Source of the DNA: a virus
Length of the DNA: 64,000 bases
IMG/VR virus record: IMGVR_UViG_3300005732_000005
Span: 62,001-126,000 of that record
Reading direction: 5' to 3' (one strand)
Of the stretch, positions 18,026 to 25,655 are shown piece by piece; the first letter of the stretch is position 1; each line of letters starts with the position of its first letter. The notes under the pieces were generated by a model. It made no database searches, was not told the origin of the DNA, and saw only the letters and a program-made list of their open reading frames with translations. Position numbers and translations under genes: made by a program.

Positions 18026-18385
18026 ATGCGTAAGTTAGAAATGGTTTCAAAGGTATACCCTGAGGTTGTAGAAGTTAAAGGTAGTGATGCAGCTATCACT
18101 CATGAGTTAGATCGTGTTGTTGATTCTCTAGAAGTAATCCCTGCTGGTATCACTCTTATTGCAGATGGTTCTGTTGTTACCGCTGCTGCAGGTGATGATA
18201 TTGTAGTGACAGGTTCTCTTGACGGTATTAACTTCTTCGGTTTAGGTGCTACACATGCTGCACCAGCTACTATGGCACTAGATGAGCCTATCCCTGTAGC
18301 AATCACTTCTGCTGTTAAATACCTTCGTTTTACTTCTGCTCAAATCCAGAATACGGAAGAGTGGAAAGCTCATATCGTACTTTAA
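18026..18385 (+). CDS. Small putative virion protein, 119 aa
   Basis: Preceded by AGGAATAAAAAT. Ala/Val/Thr/Gly-rich, acidic, with VVTGSLDGINFFGLG and AVKYLRFTSAQI. Codons are GCT/GGT/CGT-rich like the capsid gene, suggesting high expression. A decoration or head-fibre subunit is plausible but unproven. A strong terminator follows directly, so it forms a one-gene unit. Confidence 0.5.
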   Translation: MRKLEMVSKVYPEVVEVKGSDAAITHELDRVVDSLEVIPAGITLIADGSVVTAAAGDDIVVTGSLDGINFFGLGATHAAPATMALDEPIPVAITSAVKYLRFTSAQIQNTEEWKAHIVL

Positions 18386-18398
18386 TAGTGTAAATAAT

Positions 18399-18423
18399 AA
18401 GGAGGCTTAGTGCCTCCTTTTTT
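18399..18423 (+). terminator. Intrinsic terminator
   Basis: AAGGAGGC/GCCTCCTT stem with loop TTAGT, running into T(6). It lies 14 bp after the stop codon at 18385. Confidence 0.9.
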
Positions 18424-18437
18424 ATTGGGAGAAATTT

Positions 18438-18725
18438 ATGTCACAAGAAAACAACGATTTTCAAAAGCAAGCTTTAGGAAAAACACCTTCCGCAGCACTA
18501 GCTATCTGTGGAATAATTATAGCTCTTTCATTAAGTTTCAATATCGCCAATATAAATATTTCTGAAGGCATTAATAGGTGGTTAGCTGCAAAAGCCCTTG
18601 CCACGGAATTAGAGGTTCAGAGAGAAAACGTTCCTGTAGATAAAGAACTTTTAAAAAGAGTTGAAACTTTAGAGGAAGTGGTGGAAGATCTGAAAAAGAA
18701 CTCCCACCCTCCTGCAAGGAAATAA
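18438..18725 (+). CDS. Single-pass membrane protein, 95 aa (holin/spanin-like layout)
   Basis: GGGAGA ahead of the ATG. Residues about 18-38 (AALAICGIIIALSLSFNIANI) form one membrane helix. They are followed by a charged coiled-coil-like region (VDKELLKRVETLEEVVEDLKK) and a Pro-rich end. The architecture fits an i-spanin, type III holin or virion membrane-anchored factor. No lysis gene is adjacent, so function stays open. Confidence 0.5.
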   Translation: MSQENNDFQKQALGKTPSAALAICGIIIALSLSFNIANINISEGINRWLAAKALATELEVQRENVPVDKELLKRVETLEEVVEDLKKNSHPPARK

Positions 18726-18726
18726 T

Positions 18727-19293
18727 ATGGCTACAGATAATACTATAAAACCTGTGGCGATTATAGATCCACAAACCAAACGGGAAGTGTACACATCTTC
18801 CTTAACAAATATGCGGGGAAGCGGTTTTTATGGCTTCCAAGATACACAATACACTGGGGCTAATAAACTCCTTGTAGCAGAAGACATCCAAACAAAACTC
18901 ACTTTCACTAGTCCAACATTTGTCAAAGATAAACGTCCTCAAATAGGAAACACTTTCTACGATATGTATGATTTCACTTCACAAACAATTATGACATATC
19001 CTGAGTTTGAAGATGGTATTTATCGTGTAAGGTTACAATTTGTTGCAGAGAATACTACAGGTGCGAGTGGGCAAGGTGTCAGGGTTAGTCTGTACAGTCC
19101 GTCACAGGGTTTTTCTTTGGATAGGAATACGATTGCACTAGTTAAGGGTGCAGGTGAGCCACAGAGGGTTAGAGAGGTCTTTACCTTCTATTCAGATTCT
19201 TTGACAGATGATGGTTTAGAAATAAGGATCACTCCTTTGAATGGAGATGTTCGTATCTATAATGCTAACCTTTTAATAACAGCTAATATGTAG
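18727..19293 (+). CDS. Hypothetical virion-type protein, 188 aa
   Basis: Starts 1 bp after the previous stop codon, so it is co-transcribed. Soluble and beta-rich (FEDGIYRVRLQFVAENTTG, LEIRITPLNGDVRIY), with the look of a jelly-roll or carbohydrate-binding module. No family recognised. Confidence 0.5.
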   Translation: MATDNTIKPVAIIDPQTKREVYTSSLTNMRGSGFYGFQDTQYTGANKLLVAEDIQTKLTFTSPTFVKDKRPQIGNTFYDMYDFTSQTIMTYPEFEDGIYRVRLQFVAENTTGASGQGVRVSLYSPSQGFSLDRNTIALVKGAGEPQRVREVFTFYSDSLTDDGLEIRITPLNGDVRIYNANLLITANM

Positions 19294-19301
19294 GAAAAAT
19301 A

Positions 19302-19661
19302 ATGGCTTTTACAAAAACATTTTCTCACACAATAGATATTGCTTCAGGAAATTATTCTACTGGGACAGATGATATTGTGATGAATATTCTCGACAAAGAA
19401 GTTTATACTTTACAATTAACAATTGTAGATGGTGGTACTGCTGTCGATCTAACCTCTCTCACAGCAGAATTCTTGGATGGGACAGTTGCCTTACCAAATG
19501 TATCTGTTACGGATGCTGCTACTGGTAGAGTGGATATTACTTTTGCAGATGTATCTGGTTATTCACAGAATGACGTTAAGAGTATTATCTTGAAGATTAC
19601 AGATGGCACTCTAGAACGTCATTACAAAGGATTTAAGATGTCTTTCTACACATTACCTTAG
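19302..19661 (+). CDS. BppU N-terminal-like baseplate/fibre adaptor domain, 119 aa
   Basis: The pattern YTLQLTIVDGGTAVDLTSLT, then FLDG..ALP, ...ATGRVDITFADVSGY and LKITDGTLERHY matches the layout of the N-terminal beta domain of siphophage BppU-like baseplate proteins: drive-strand, DLT, short loop, D..G.V.I, K..LKI.DG. In those phages it anchors receptor-binding proteins. Assignment is from pattern recognition only. It ends at a convergent terminator. Confidence 0.45.
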   Translation: MAFTKTFSHTIDIASGNYSTGTDDIVMNILDKEVYTLQLTIVDGGTAVDLTSLTAEFLDGTVALPNVSVTDAATGRVDITFADVSGYSQNDVKSIILKITDGTLERHYKGFKMSFYTLP

Positions 19662-19672
19662 AAAGAAGATAT

Positions 19673-19703
19673 AGCCTCTCAGAGTGGATTTGAGGGGCTT
19701 TCC
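19673..19703 (+). terminator. Terminator, convergent region
   Basis: AGCCTCTC/GAGGGGCT stem (one G-T pair), then TTTCC. The 5' arm overlaps the stop codon of the - gene ending at 19679. Confidence 0.6.
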
Positions 19704-19906
19704 ATAAACATCTCAACAGGACTTTTCCCTCCTAGAATAGAATAATATTCTCCATCCTCCTTATATTGTGAGAAGTAGTGAAGTGCTTCATCTAATTGTT
19801 GCTTCTCTGTTCCACCATACACACTCCACAAACCAAGCTTACACTCAATACTATTTTCCTTCACAATAACACATTTCTGAAAATCCTCTAGTAATTTAAT
19901 AGTCAC
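19679..19906 (-). CDS. Hypothetical protein, 75 aa
   Basis: GTG start at 19906 with GGAGG upstream, inside the end of the preceding gene. Small and soluble (LDEALHYFSQYKEDGEYYSI). Not recognised. Coupled to the gene at 19908. Confidence 0.55.
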   Translation of the reverse strand: MTIKLLEDFQKCVIVKENSIECKLGLWSVYGGTEKQQLDEALHYFSQYKEDGEYYSILGGKSPVEMFMESPSNPL

Positions 19907-19907
19907 T

Positions 19908-20270
19908 TCACACCTCCCAAGTTTTATCTTTCATATCAAAAATACCTTGCTCAAATAAACACACCCCTTGTCCAAGACAGTATGCTATCAAGAACGTATA
20001 GTTGTCAAGCATTTTATATTCTGAACGTTTCTCTATTGCATCCAAGAGAGTGTGATACAAAGTATAACCAATTTTCTTATAAGCTCCATATGCAAAAGTG
20101 CCACTTTCTTTTAGAGAGTGCATTGTTGTTAAGGGTTTACGTTTCTCAGACATGATTATGTAATAATGGTGCGTTAGTTCATCATCAACACACTTTGCCA
20201 GATTAAGTTGTGGAAGATGATATTCACCTTTTCCAATGATAATTTTTCCTTCGATATTTAGTTTGTACAT
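19908..20270 (-). CDS. Hypothetical protein, 120 aa
   Basis: ATG at 20270 preceded by AGGAGAGTATACC. Mixed alpha/beta, with HHYYIIMSEKRKP and LIAYCLGQGVCLFEQG. Not recognised. It forms a two-gene - strand unit with the GTG gene downstream (1 bp gap). Confidence 0.55.
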   Translation of the reverse strand: MYKLNIEGKIIIGKGEYHLPQLNLAKCVDDELTHHYYIIMSEKRKPLTTMHSLKESGTFAYGAYKKIGYTLYHTLLDAIEKRSEYKMLDNYTFLIAYCLGQGVCLFEQGIFDMKDKTWEV

Positions 20271-20305
20271 GGTATACTCTCCTAAATGTTATTAATTTAG
20301 AAGTA

Positions 20306-20314
20306 TGTTATAAT
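20306..20314 (+). promoter_or_regulatory. Extended -10 promoter TGTTATAAT
   Basis: TG-T-TATAAT placing the transcript start near 20321, which rules out the TTG at 20328 and supports the TTG at 20361 as the start codon of the next gene. Confidence 0.7.
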
Positions 20315-20360
20315 AGAGTATTATATATTGTCAAGAATGATTTTTGTTGAGGAGGTGATT

Positions 20361-21614
20361 TTGAGAGGAATAGAAGATAGTTTTACAGGTACAAAGTTTG
20401 ATACTCCTAAAGGAGGTGTACTTACTGTGCTAGGTCATAATGGTTTGGCAGGGAATAAGAGGAAGTATTTCGTTGAGTGCAACATTTGTAGCAAGGATGA
20501 GGAGTTATTTCCTGATGGTTTTGTCTCCAGTAAAGGTAACCTTTTAATTGGTAGGATTCCGTGTGGCTGTGCTGTTAGTACTAAGTGGACGGAAGATCAA
20601 AGAATTGTCCAGATAAAACGGAAGTGTGAAGAGAGGGGTTACGATTTTCTAGGGTTGGCAGAAGAGTTTAAAGGTGGTCGTACTAAATTGAAGTTGTACA
20701 ATCCCAAAACAAACAATACTTGGGAAAGTTCAAATATAACAGGTTTCCTTCGAGGAAGTGGAGATCCTATTGAAGGGTTTTTGAAAACTAAGGAGGCTAG
20801 TACTTCACTTGATGAGGTACACATTGAAGAGTTTATTAAGACAGGTAAGTTCTTAGAAGGCACAACCTTCACACGTAATACAACTAAGAAGGATTCTAGA
20901 GGAAGGTATCCGTACTGGGATGTAATATGTCCTTTGTGCAGTGATGATGAATACGTGAAGAATCGTGTATGTTCTGGTATTTTTTCATGCGCGACCAGTC
21001 ACCTTAAAAGGGGTAAACTTACCTGCAGGTGCTCCAAAACTTACCGTTGGACACAAGATCAAAGAGAGTATCAAATCGGAAAAGTATGCTCGCAAGAAAA
21101 CCTTACTTTCATTGGTTGGGAGGGAGAGTATAAAAACTGTAAAAGTAAATTTAATTGGAAGTGCTCAGAAGGCCATAGGAACGTAACTTCTTTAAATGAT
21201 TTCTTAAAAGGTATCAGATGTACACAATGTTTTCAAGAATACTCGGTTATTAACGGTTATTACCCTGACCGAACGAAAGAACAAGATTACTTATATATCT
21301 ACTATTTATCTGAGGAGAATTATCTAAAGGTAGGAAGAAGCTTCAACTTAAGCCGAAGGCAAAAAGAGAACCAAATACGTATAAATAACTACAACCCACA
21401 TTCAAAAATACGTGTCCTTAAAACCTTTACAGGTACTCACAAAGATATATACGATCTTGAACAAAAAATCCTATCTGACTTGAAAAGTTTCCAAGTAAAT
21501 GGTTACGGTTCGAGTGAATTATTGTCTGTAGAAGCCTTACCTTCTATATGGAATATCATTAATAGTTGTCAGGAAGTGACTCTATACCAAAATAAACTTA
21601 TAAAAGAGGAATAA
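20361..21614 (+). CDS. GIY-YIG/T5orf172-like nuclease domain with zinc-finger repeats
   Basis: TTG start at 20361, chosen because a full anti-SD match (GAGGAGGTGAT) lies 5 bases upstream; an earlier in-frame TTG falls in the promoter. Two zinc-binding repeats, each with CxxC...CxC followed by W-T-x-D-Q-R and a F-x-G segment, span about 35-300. The last 100 residues (YLYIYYLS, YLKVGRSFNLSRR, DLEQKILSDL) look like a GIY-YIG-type fold of the T5orf172 sort: Y-I-Y, K-V-G-R, and a late Glu. It is likely a free-standing mobile or homing endonuclease. It is an isolated unit between virion genes, typical for such insertions. Confidence 0.6.
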   Translation: MRGIEDSFTGTKFDTPKGGVLTVLGHNGLAGNKRKYFVECNICSKDEELFPDGFVSSKGNLLIGRIPCGCAVSTKWTEDQRIVQIKRKCEERGYDFLGLAEEFKGGRTKLKLYNPKTNNTWESSNITGFLRGSGDPIEGFLKTKEASTSLDEVHIEEFIKTGKFLEGTTFTRNTTKKDSRGRYPYWDVICPLCSDDEYVKNRVCSGIFSCATSHLKRGKLTCRCSKTYRWTQDQREYQIGKVCSQENLTFIGWEGEYKNCKSKFNWKCSEGHRNVTSLNDFLKGIRCTQCFQEYSVINGYYPDRTKEQDYLYIYYLSEENYLKVGRSFNLSRRQKENQIRINNYNPHSKIRVLKTFTGTHKDIYDLEQKILSDLKSFQVNGYGSSELLSVEALPSIWNIINSCQEVTLYQNKLIKEE

Positions 21615-21618
21615 AATA

Positions 21619-22170
21619 ATGGATTTTTCAAGTAAATCGGTTCCAGTTATTGCAGAGTACCTGAGGTTTTGGCTAGGTTCGGCAGGAGACTCTGTAATTT
21701 CAGATGAAACCCTGAATTATATCATTGAACTAACCCTTGCCCAAAATGAAAGTGCCTCGGGTTGTGATATAATTTTCAAATCGGCCATATCAACATTGGA
21801 ATGGTTGATTCGTAAAAGCGAACAAGGTAGTGCTGGTACTAGTGTTGGTGCGAGCGGAGAGTTGGAGAGTTTCACAGAGCAGGTGGGCGAGGTCACCATA
21901 ACCAAGAAATTTGACGTTTCTGGAACAACAACTTCGGGCAAGGAGGCTGGGTGGGATCGAATATTGTCTGATCTCCTTGCCGACCCAAACAGCATCGGGT
22001 GTGTTGTCACTCAATCTGAAGCTGTTGTTAAAGGTGTCGGGGAATGTCACTTCGGAGGAACATCCAACGAAGAATACTCACGTGTCAAGAACAACCCTGA
22101 CTCAAGAGGGGCATTCTCTTCATACTCAGCACCTTACCGACAGAATCTTGCTGGAAGAAAACTTTACTAA
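21619..22170 (+). CDS. Putative head-completion / head-tail adaptor protein, 183 aa
   Basis: AGAGGAA ahead of the ATG. The N-terminal 70 residues (VIAEYLRFWLGSAGDSVIS, ETLNYIIELTLAQN, FKSAISTLEWLIRK) are helical, like gp6-type connector proteins with short helices around a W-L motif. The C-terminal half is Ser/Gly-rich and ends YRQNLAGRKLY. GC content of the second half is near 50%, clearly above its neighbours, so it may have been acquired recently. Function is inferred with low confidence. Confidence 0.4.
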   Translation: MDFSSKSVPVIAEYLRFWLGSAGDSVISDETLNYIIELTLAQNESASGCDIIFKSAISTLEWLIRKSEQGSAGTSVGASGELESFTEQVGEVTITKKFDVSGTTTSGKEAGWDRILSDLLADPNSIGCVVTQSEAVVKGVGECHFGGTSNEEYSRVKNNPDSRGAFSSYSAPYRQNLAGRKLY

Positions 22171-22176
22171 CAAAAA

Positions 22177-22196
22177 GGAGGCTTACGCCTCCCTCC
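22177..22196. terminator. Convergent terminator
   Basis: GGAGGC/GCCTCC stem with TTAC loop. It has an A5 tract on the left, which becomes T5 on the - strand, so it best serves the - gene ending at 22199. The arm sequence is the same as the terminator at 18399. Confidence 0.75.
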
Positions 22197-22198
22197 CC

Positions 22199-23179
22199 TT
22201 ACCTCAAAACCTTCTTCTCAACAATTTTCCACTTCTCAGCACCACTCACACCTTGCACAAAAGAAGTAAACCCTGCCACAAAGAATCTCTGCTGCCCAAT
22301 ATAAGCCTCTGTTTCAGTGAAGTAACTATCCCTAACAAAGATGCTTATACGTTTCTGATTGTTATATGGAACTGTAAACACTTTTGCCGTCTTTGGCAAG
22401 TTCTTTTTAATCTCATTAAGATATTCTTTCAAAGAAGCAAACCCTGTGGCAGAGTTACAATTCTTATCACAACCATTCACCCAATCAAGAAACCTTACTC
22501 GATACTCATGATACCCTACCTTAACTTTCTCTCTTACAATTTGATACTGTGGCTGAGACATTGCTGCTTGTGCCTTAGCTAAGTTTTCTTCAACAACCTT
22601 TCTTTCGTGATCATTACTTGCCCATAGTTCGAACATTGGTTGACAAGTAGTTCTGATCAAATTGTCCTTTGGTAAACGTAAAAGTGTCTTTAAGGGAGAC
22701 TGATTACTTTCTACATGTGTTCTGTATGTCCTTAAGCAATGCATATTACTTTCCACAGCAAAACTAAACTCTGCAGACTCTTTCATTACAGATTGAAATC
22801 CTGCACAATTATTATCCTTATCAGCAAACACTCTTCCAACCTGAACACCTGCAGCCCAACTACCATTCCCGAAAGCATTATTCTGCACACCAGATAACCT
22901 TGCCTTAGAAGCACCTGCTGATACATAACTAAAACTCTGAGCACAACTAGCACCATCCTTACCAACACTATTTACAGGAATATTACCTATTGGACTACTG
23001 AGATACATTTGTTGCTGCATAACCGCTGTGTTGGCATTAGATATCGCTTGTGATTGATCCTGACTCCACACCTCATTCTCACTAGAAGGGTAATTTGGGC
23101 AAGTTCCATCTGAGCAAGTGTTATTTGCCAAAGTGTTTGTTGCAAAAAGTAAAGCTGTTGTTAAAATAAGTTTCTTCAT
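22199..23179 (-). CDS. Exported protein with Sec signal peptide, 326 aa
   Basis: Start ATG at 23179 with AGGAGA upstream; a longer frame upstream lacks a ribosome binding site. MKKLILTTALLFATNTLANN is a clear signal peptide with cleavage after TLA. The mature protein carries about ten Cys residues, several in pairs suggesting disulfides (CSDGTC, CDKNC), and ends with IFVRDSYFTE and WKIVEKKVLR. No enzyme family is recognised. A phage protein exported to the periplasm or outside the host could act in superinfection exclusion, envelope modification or host behaviour. Confidence 0.65.
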   Translation of the reverse strand: MKKLILTTALLFATNTLANNTCSDGTCPNYPSSENEVWSQDQSQAISNANTAVMQQQMYLSSPIGNIPVNSVGKDGASCAQSFSYVSAGASKARLSGVQNNAFGNGSWAAGVQVGRVFADKDNNCAGFQSVMKESAEFSFAVESNMHCLRTYRTHVESNQSPLKTLLRLPKDNLIRTTCQPMFELWASNDHERKVVEENLAKAQAAMSQPQYQIVREKVKVGYHEYRVRFLDWVNGCDKNCNSATGFASLKEYLNEIKKNLPKTAKVFTVPYNNQKRISIFVRDSYFTETEAYIGQQRFFVAGFTSFVQGVSGAEKWKIVEKKVLR

Positions 23180-23188
23180 CAATAATCT

Positions 23189-23240
23189 CCTAATGTAATC
23201 AAATTTAGTTACTTTGCCTAATGTAACCATTTTCAGTTAC
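23189..23240. repeat. Two 24-bp direct repeats, each with an internal inverted repeat
   Basis: Positions 23189-23212 and 23217-23240 share 20 of 24 bases (both begin CCTAATGTAA and end AGTTAC), a 28-bp period. Each copy contains GTAA[TC]...GTTAC, an imperfect palindrome. They lie directly upstream of the exported-protein gene, and the proximal copy touches its ribosome binding site. A regulator binding site is plausible; inference. Confidence 0.55.
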
Positions 23241-23260
23241 AGCTAAATTTCAGGCAATAA

Positions 23261-23298
23261 AAAAGCTTGACCAGAATAATATCCGACCAAGCTTTTAT
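23261..23298 (-). terminator. Terminator after the exported-protein gene at 23318
   Basis: AAAAGCTTG/CAAGCTTTT 9-bp stem. On the - strand the descending arm continues as TTTT TATTG. It separates the two exported-protein genes. Confidence 0.7.
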
Positions 23299-23317
23299 TG
23301 TCAACAACTATTTTAAA

Positions 23318-23914
23318 TTAATCAAAATATGATTTAACGTTGTAAGATGTCTTATGTTCAGTAGTGACTGTTTGTAAATTAGTTTTCACTGTTTGGTTAT
23401 AAGTATTACCTTCATTGATACTGCCAATCTCTACACCAGTATCATAAATCTTACCAGAGAAACGGCTACCACCACTCACTTCTGTCACAGACTGATTATC
23501 CATCGTAGTGATATTTGTGTGAGATAAACGCTCTGAAGAGTTACCTGCCTTGAATGCTCCCAACTCGGTTGACACTTCGCAGATAGTCCCTGTTGCAGTG
23601 TTATCAATTGTTTGAGTAATATCTAGTTGTGTAGTGGATTTTTCCCAAGACTTGAAATCGCCGATCACAGAGTAATCATTACCTTTATTCACATCAGTAA
23701 CACAACCCGAACAAGGATACACTGTGATATCATAATCACCTTTGATACCCTTAAGACTTACATTTGACCAAGACTTGTCTTGACCAGTGATCTTTACATC
23801 ACCAGTTGTTCTAACAGTTTTTGTCCCTGTAGTAAAGTTGCTTGAGAAGTCTACAGCTTGTGAACTGAATGTTGTTGCTAAAAGTAATGTTGCTACTGCT
23901 AATAATTTTTTCAT
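23318..23914 (-). CDS. Exported protein with Sec signal peptide, 198 aa
   Basis: AGAGGAAATATTCT ahead of the ATG. Residues 1-20 (MKKLLAVATLLLATTFSSQA) form a signal peptide ending in AQA. The mature part is Thr/Ser/Asn-rich, predicted beta, with CSGC and one more Cys, and repeated T-x-T-x motifs near the end (YNQTVKTNLQTVTTEHKTSY). No family recognised. It is the second exported protein of a divergently regulated pair and has its own extended -10 promoter. Confidence 0.65.
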   Translation of the reverse strand: MKKLLAVATLLLATTFSSQAVDFSSNFTTGTKTVRTTGDVKITGQDKSWSNVSLKGIKGDYDITVYPCSGCVTDVNKGNDYSVIGDFKSWEKSTTQLDITQTIDNTATGTICEVSTELGAFKAGNSSERLSHTNITTMDNQSVTEVSGGSRFSGKIYDTGVEIGSINEGNTYNQTVKTNLQTVTTEHKTSYNVKSYFD

Positions 23915-23951
23915 AGAATATTTCCTCTTTGTTAATGTTTGTTTATATTTA

Positions 23952-23960
23952 ATTATAACA
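23952..23960 (-). promoter_or_regulatory. Extended -10 promoter TGTTATAAT (minus strand)
   Basis: Reverse complement of ATTATAACA, 38 bp upstream of the ATG at 23914. No good -35. Confidence 0.65.
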
Positions 23961-23996
23961 CTTTTGTAGTAGGTATGCTACCAACCTTTTATCTAA

Positions 23997-24512
23997 TCAC
24001 TCCTTCAAACTACCCTCCTTTGTTCTGATTAAGTATATTTCACTCTCATCACAATTACGTTCATAATGATACCAAGATCCAGGACGGTGTTTTCTGCAAC
24101 TCAATCTTAAGAAAGTTGTTCCGTTAAAAAGAGTGGATTCTACATCTAACACATCTACAACGTTACCCTCGTCCATATAAAAATCCGCATCCCCACTAAC
24201 AACAATTTCCACCTCATCACCAACCTTAATCCCTAAATCCTTCCAATTTTCCAGAGTGATACGTACTCTGTTAGAGCTTACCTTATTGGTAGGTGTTTCT
24301 AGCTTCTCAGTGATACTCTGAGGGACTTTCTCTACCAAGCAAGGTGAATACTCCTCGGGAGATAACATACGCTCCAAAGCTTTCTCATGAGCCGATAGAA
24401 TACCTTTTGCAAAGTGTAATTGTTTCTCAAGGGTTTTAATCTTAAGATTAATCTCTTCTACAGCAAGTTTATCGTTGTAAATAGTTTCTTGTAAATTTGT
24501 AATTTGTTTCAT
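23997..24512 (-). CDS. Hypothetical protein with N-terminal coiled coil, 171 aa
   Basis: Start ATG at 24512, with AGAGAGG nine bases upstream; the longer frame upstream overlaps another gene. About residues 1-50 (LAVEEINLKIKTLEKQLHFAK) are a coiled coil. The C-terminal 100 residues are beta-rich (RVRITLENWKDLGIKVGDEVEIV, FLRLSCRKHRPGSWYHYER), resembling an SH3- or OB-like barrel. Not recognised. Confidence 0.6.
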   Translation of the reverse strand: MKQITNLQETIYNDKLAVEEINLKIKTLEKQLHFAKGILSAHEKALERMLSPEEYSPCLVEKVPQSITEKLETPTNKVSSNRVRITLENWKDLGIKVGDEVEIVVSGDADFYMDEGNVVDVLDVESTLFNGTTFLRLSCRKHRPGSWYHYERNCDESEIYLIRTKEGSLKE

Positions 24513-24514
24513 AA

Positions 24515-24688
24515 TTATAACCTCTCTAAGATTGAAACCGCTATTAAAATTAAAACTGGAGTAAATAACGCACCCATACAAAAACCTTTCCAAAAATCAT
24601 CCTTATCTAGCGAATTCACTTCCCTGCAGTGTAGTGCTTTTGGTGGAACTAATCTACTCTTACCATTACTACCTGAAAATTCTGACAT
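24515..24688 (-). CDS. Small membrane protein, 57 aa
   Basis: ATG at 24688 preceded by GAGGAG, stop TAA 2 bp before the next gene. Soluble N-terminus (MSEFSGSNGKSRLVPPKAL), then one transmembrane helix at about 35-54 (FCMGALFTPVLILIAVSIL). Clearly packed in the operon. Function unknown. Confidence 0.6.
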   Translation of the reverse strand: MSEFSGSNGKSRLVPPKALHCREVNSLDKDDFWKGFCMGALFTPVLILIAVSILERL

Positions 24689-24701
24689 CACTCTTTCTCC
24701 T

Positions 24702-24893
24702 CTAGCTAAAAACCACTTCCCACAATACCACTATCATTGCAAACAAGCAACCTATTTTTGCACCTAATGTGAAACTTTGCACAACACGTTTCTTCACCCT
24801 AGGAACTCTTTTCATAATGGCTTTGCTTGAGAGTAATGTCAATGCTACCAAATAACAAATTGTTGCATAAATTATTATTGGAATAGCTGTCAC
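24702..24893 (-). CDS. Two-pass membrane protein, 63 aa
   Basis: Two hydrophobic helices (about 3-22 and 43-62) flank a basic loop (KAIMKRVPRVKKRVVQ). The start overlaps the upstream stop codon by ATGA. Size and topology are compatible with a class II holin, but the lytic enzyme in this window is 38 kb away, so the role is open. Confidence 0.55.
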   Translation of the reverse strand: MTAIPIIIYATICYLVALTLLSSKAIMKRVPRVKKRVVQSFTLGAKIGCLFAMIVVLWEVVFS

Positions 24894-25300
24894 TTTGTTT
24901 TCTCCTCAAACTTTTTCTTTAAACGTAGATATTCCTTCTTCTCGAAATATTCTTTTGGTAGAGTGCAAGTGTATTTCTGAGTACCTGCTTGTCGAGAACA
25001 ATTCCTCCGAAAGAACTTATCTATTGTATCAAAATAGCCACCTGAGTCAATACCTTTTTCAGGGATATGTTTCACTAAGATTCCATGATCACGGCAATCT
25101 ACTTCTGTCATATATGCTTGGTGACCTGACAATACTCTATAATAACATTTACCAGAGACCTTTCCTTGGTATAATTTACTACTCCCTCCCCAAACACCTC
25201 TGTTAATATCTTTAATCTCTACGTAACCCTCTGGCAGAGCATAACTCATACTAGGTAATCCAACCATACCTACCAACAATAAAACCTTCTTAAAACTCAT
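24890..25300 (-). CDS. Exported Cys-rich protein, 136 aa
   Basis: ATG at 25300 with TAGGAGG upstream. MSFKKVLLLVGMVGLPSMSYA is a signal peptide. The mature part has five Cys residues spaced for disulfides and a basic C-terminal helix (EYFEKKEYLRLKKKFEEKTK). Together with the genes at 22199 and 23318 this is the third exported protein within 3 kb. No family recognised. Confidence 0.6.
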   Translation of the reverse strand: MSFKKVLLLVGMVGLPSMSYALPEGYVEIKDINRGVWGGSSKLYQGKVSGKCYYRVLSGHQAYMTEVDCRDHGILVKHIPEKGIDSGGYFDTIDKFFRRNCSRQAGTQKYTCTLPKEYFEKKEYLRLKKKFEEKTK

Positions 25301-25371
25301 TCTACGTCCTCCTAAAATCAATTTCACAAACAAGAAAGCCCTCTCACCAAGACTCCCTCTTCAATAAGGAA

Positions 25372-25401
25372 ATATTAGCAAAAGGGCTTATGTTGTGTCA
25401 A
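25372..25401 (-). promoter_or_regulatory. Promoter TTGACA - 18 bp - TAATAT (minus strand)
   Basis: TTGACA at 25401-25396 and TAATAT at 25377-25372. A transcript would start near 25365 and lead into the exported protein at 25300. An AGCCCT/AGGGCT pair flanks this region and may form a long-loop terminator for the upstream gene. Confidence 0.65.
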
Positions 25402-25404
25402 GAG

Positions 25405-25644
25405 TTATTTTTGTAAATCCACCAATTTAATTTCAATAAGGCCACATTTATAACGAGACTGTCCTTCCCACCACTCATCCACTTCGTCGTCAGTTTTCCA
25501 ACCCAAAATCTCATAAGTGTGGTTACTTAGAAACAATTCAATACTATCCGTTTTACAATAATGAGCTGTCTCAATAATAACACCTGAACCTAAAGTGTCA
25601 TGTACAACCCAAAATTTAGGTGAAAGTTTTTGTTGTTTGTTCAT
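25405..25644 (-). CDS. Hypothetical protein, 79 aa
   Basis: ATG at 25644 with AGGAGA upstream. Contains KFWVVHDTLGSGVIIETAHY and an acidic Trp-rich segment (DDEVDEWWEG). Not recognised. Last gene of the leftward series that starts near 28.6 kb. Confidence 0.55.
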   Translation of the reverse strand: MNKQQKLSPKFWVVHDTLGSGVIIETAHYCKTDSIELFLSNHTYEILGWKTDDEVDEWWEGQSRYKCGLIEIKLVDLQK

Positions 25645-25655
25645 TATCTTCTCCT

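Noticed and set aside
20328-20360. Upstream TTG start for the GIY-YIG-like gene
   Set aside because: It lies about 7 nt after the predicted transcript start with no ribosome binding site; TTG at 20361 has a complete anti-SD match.
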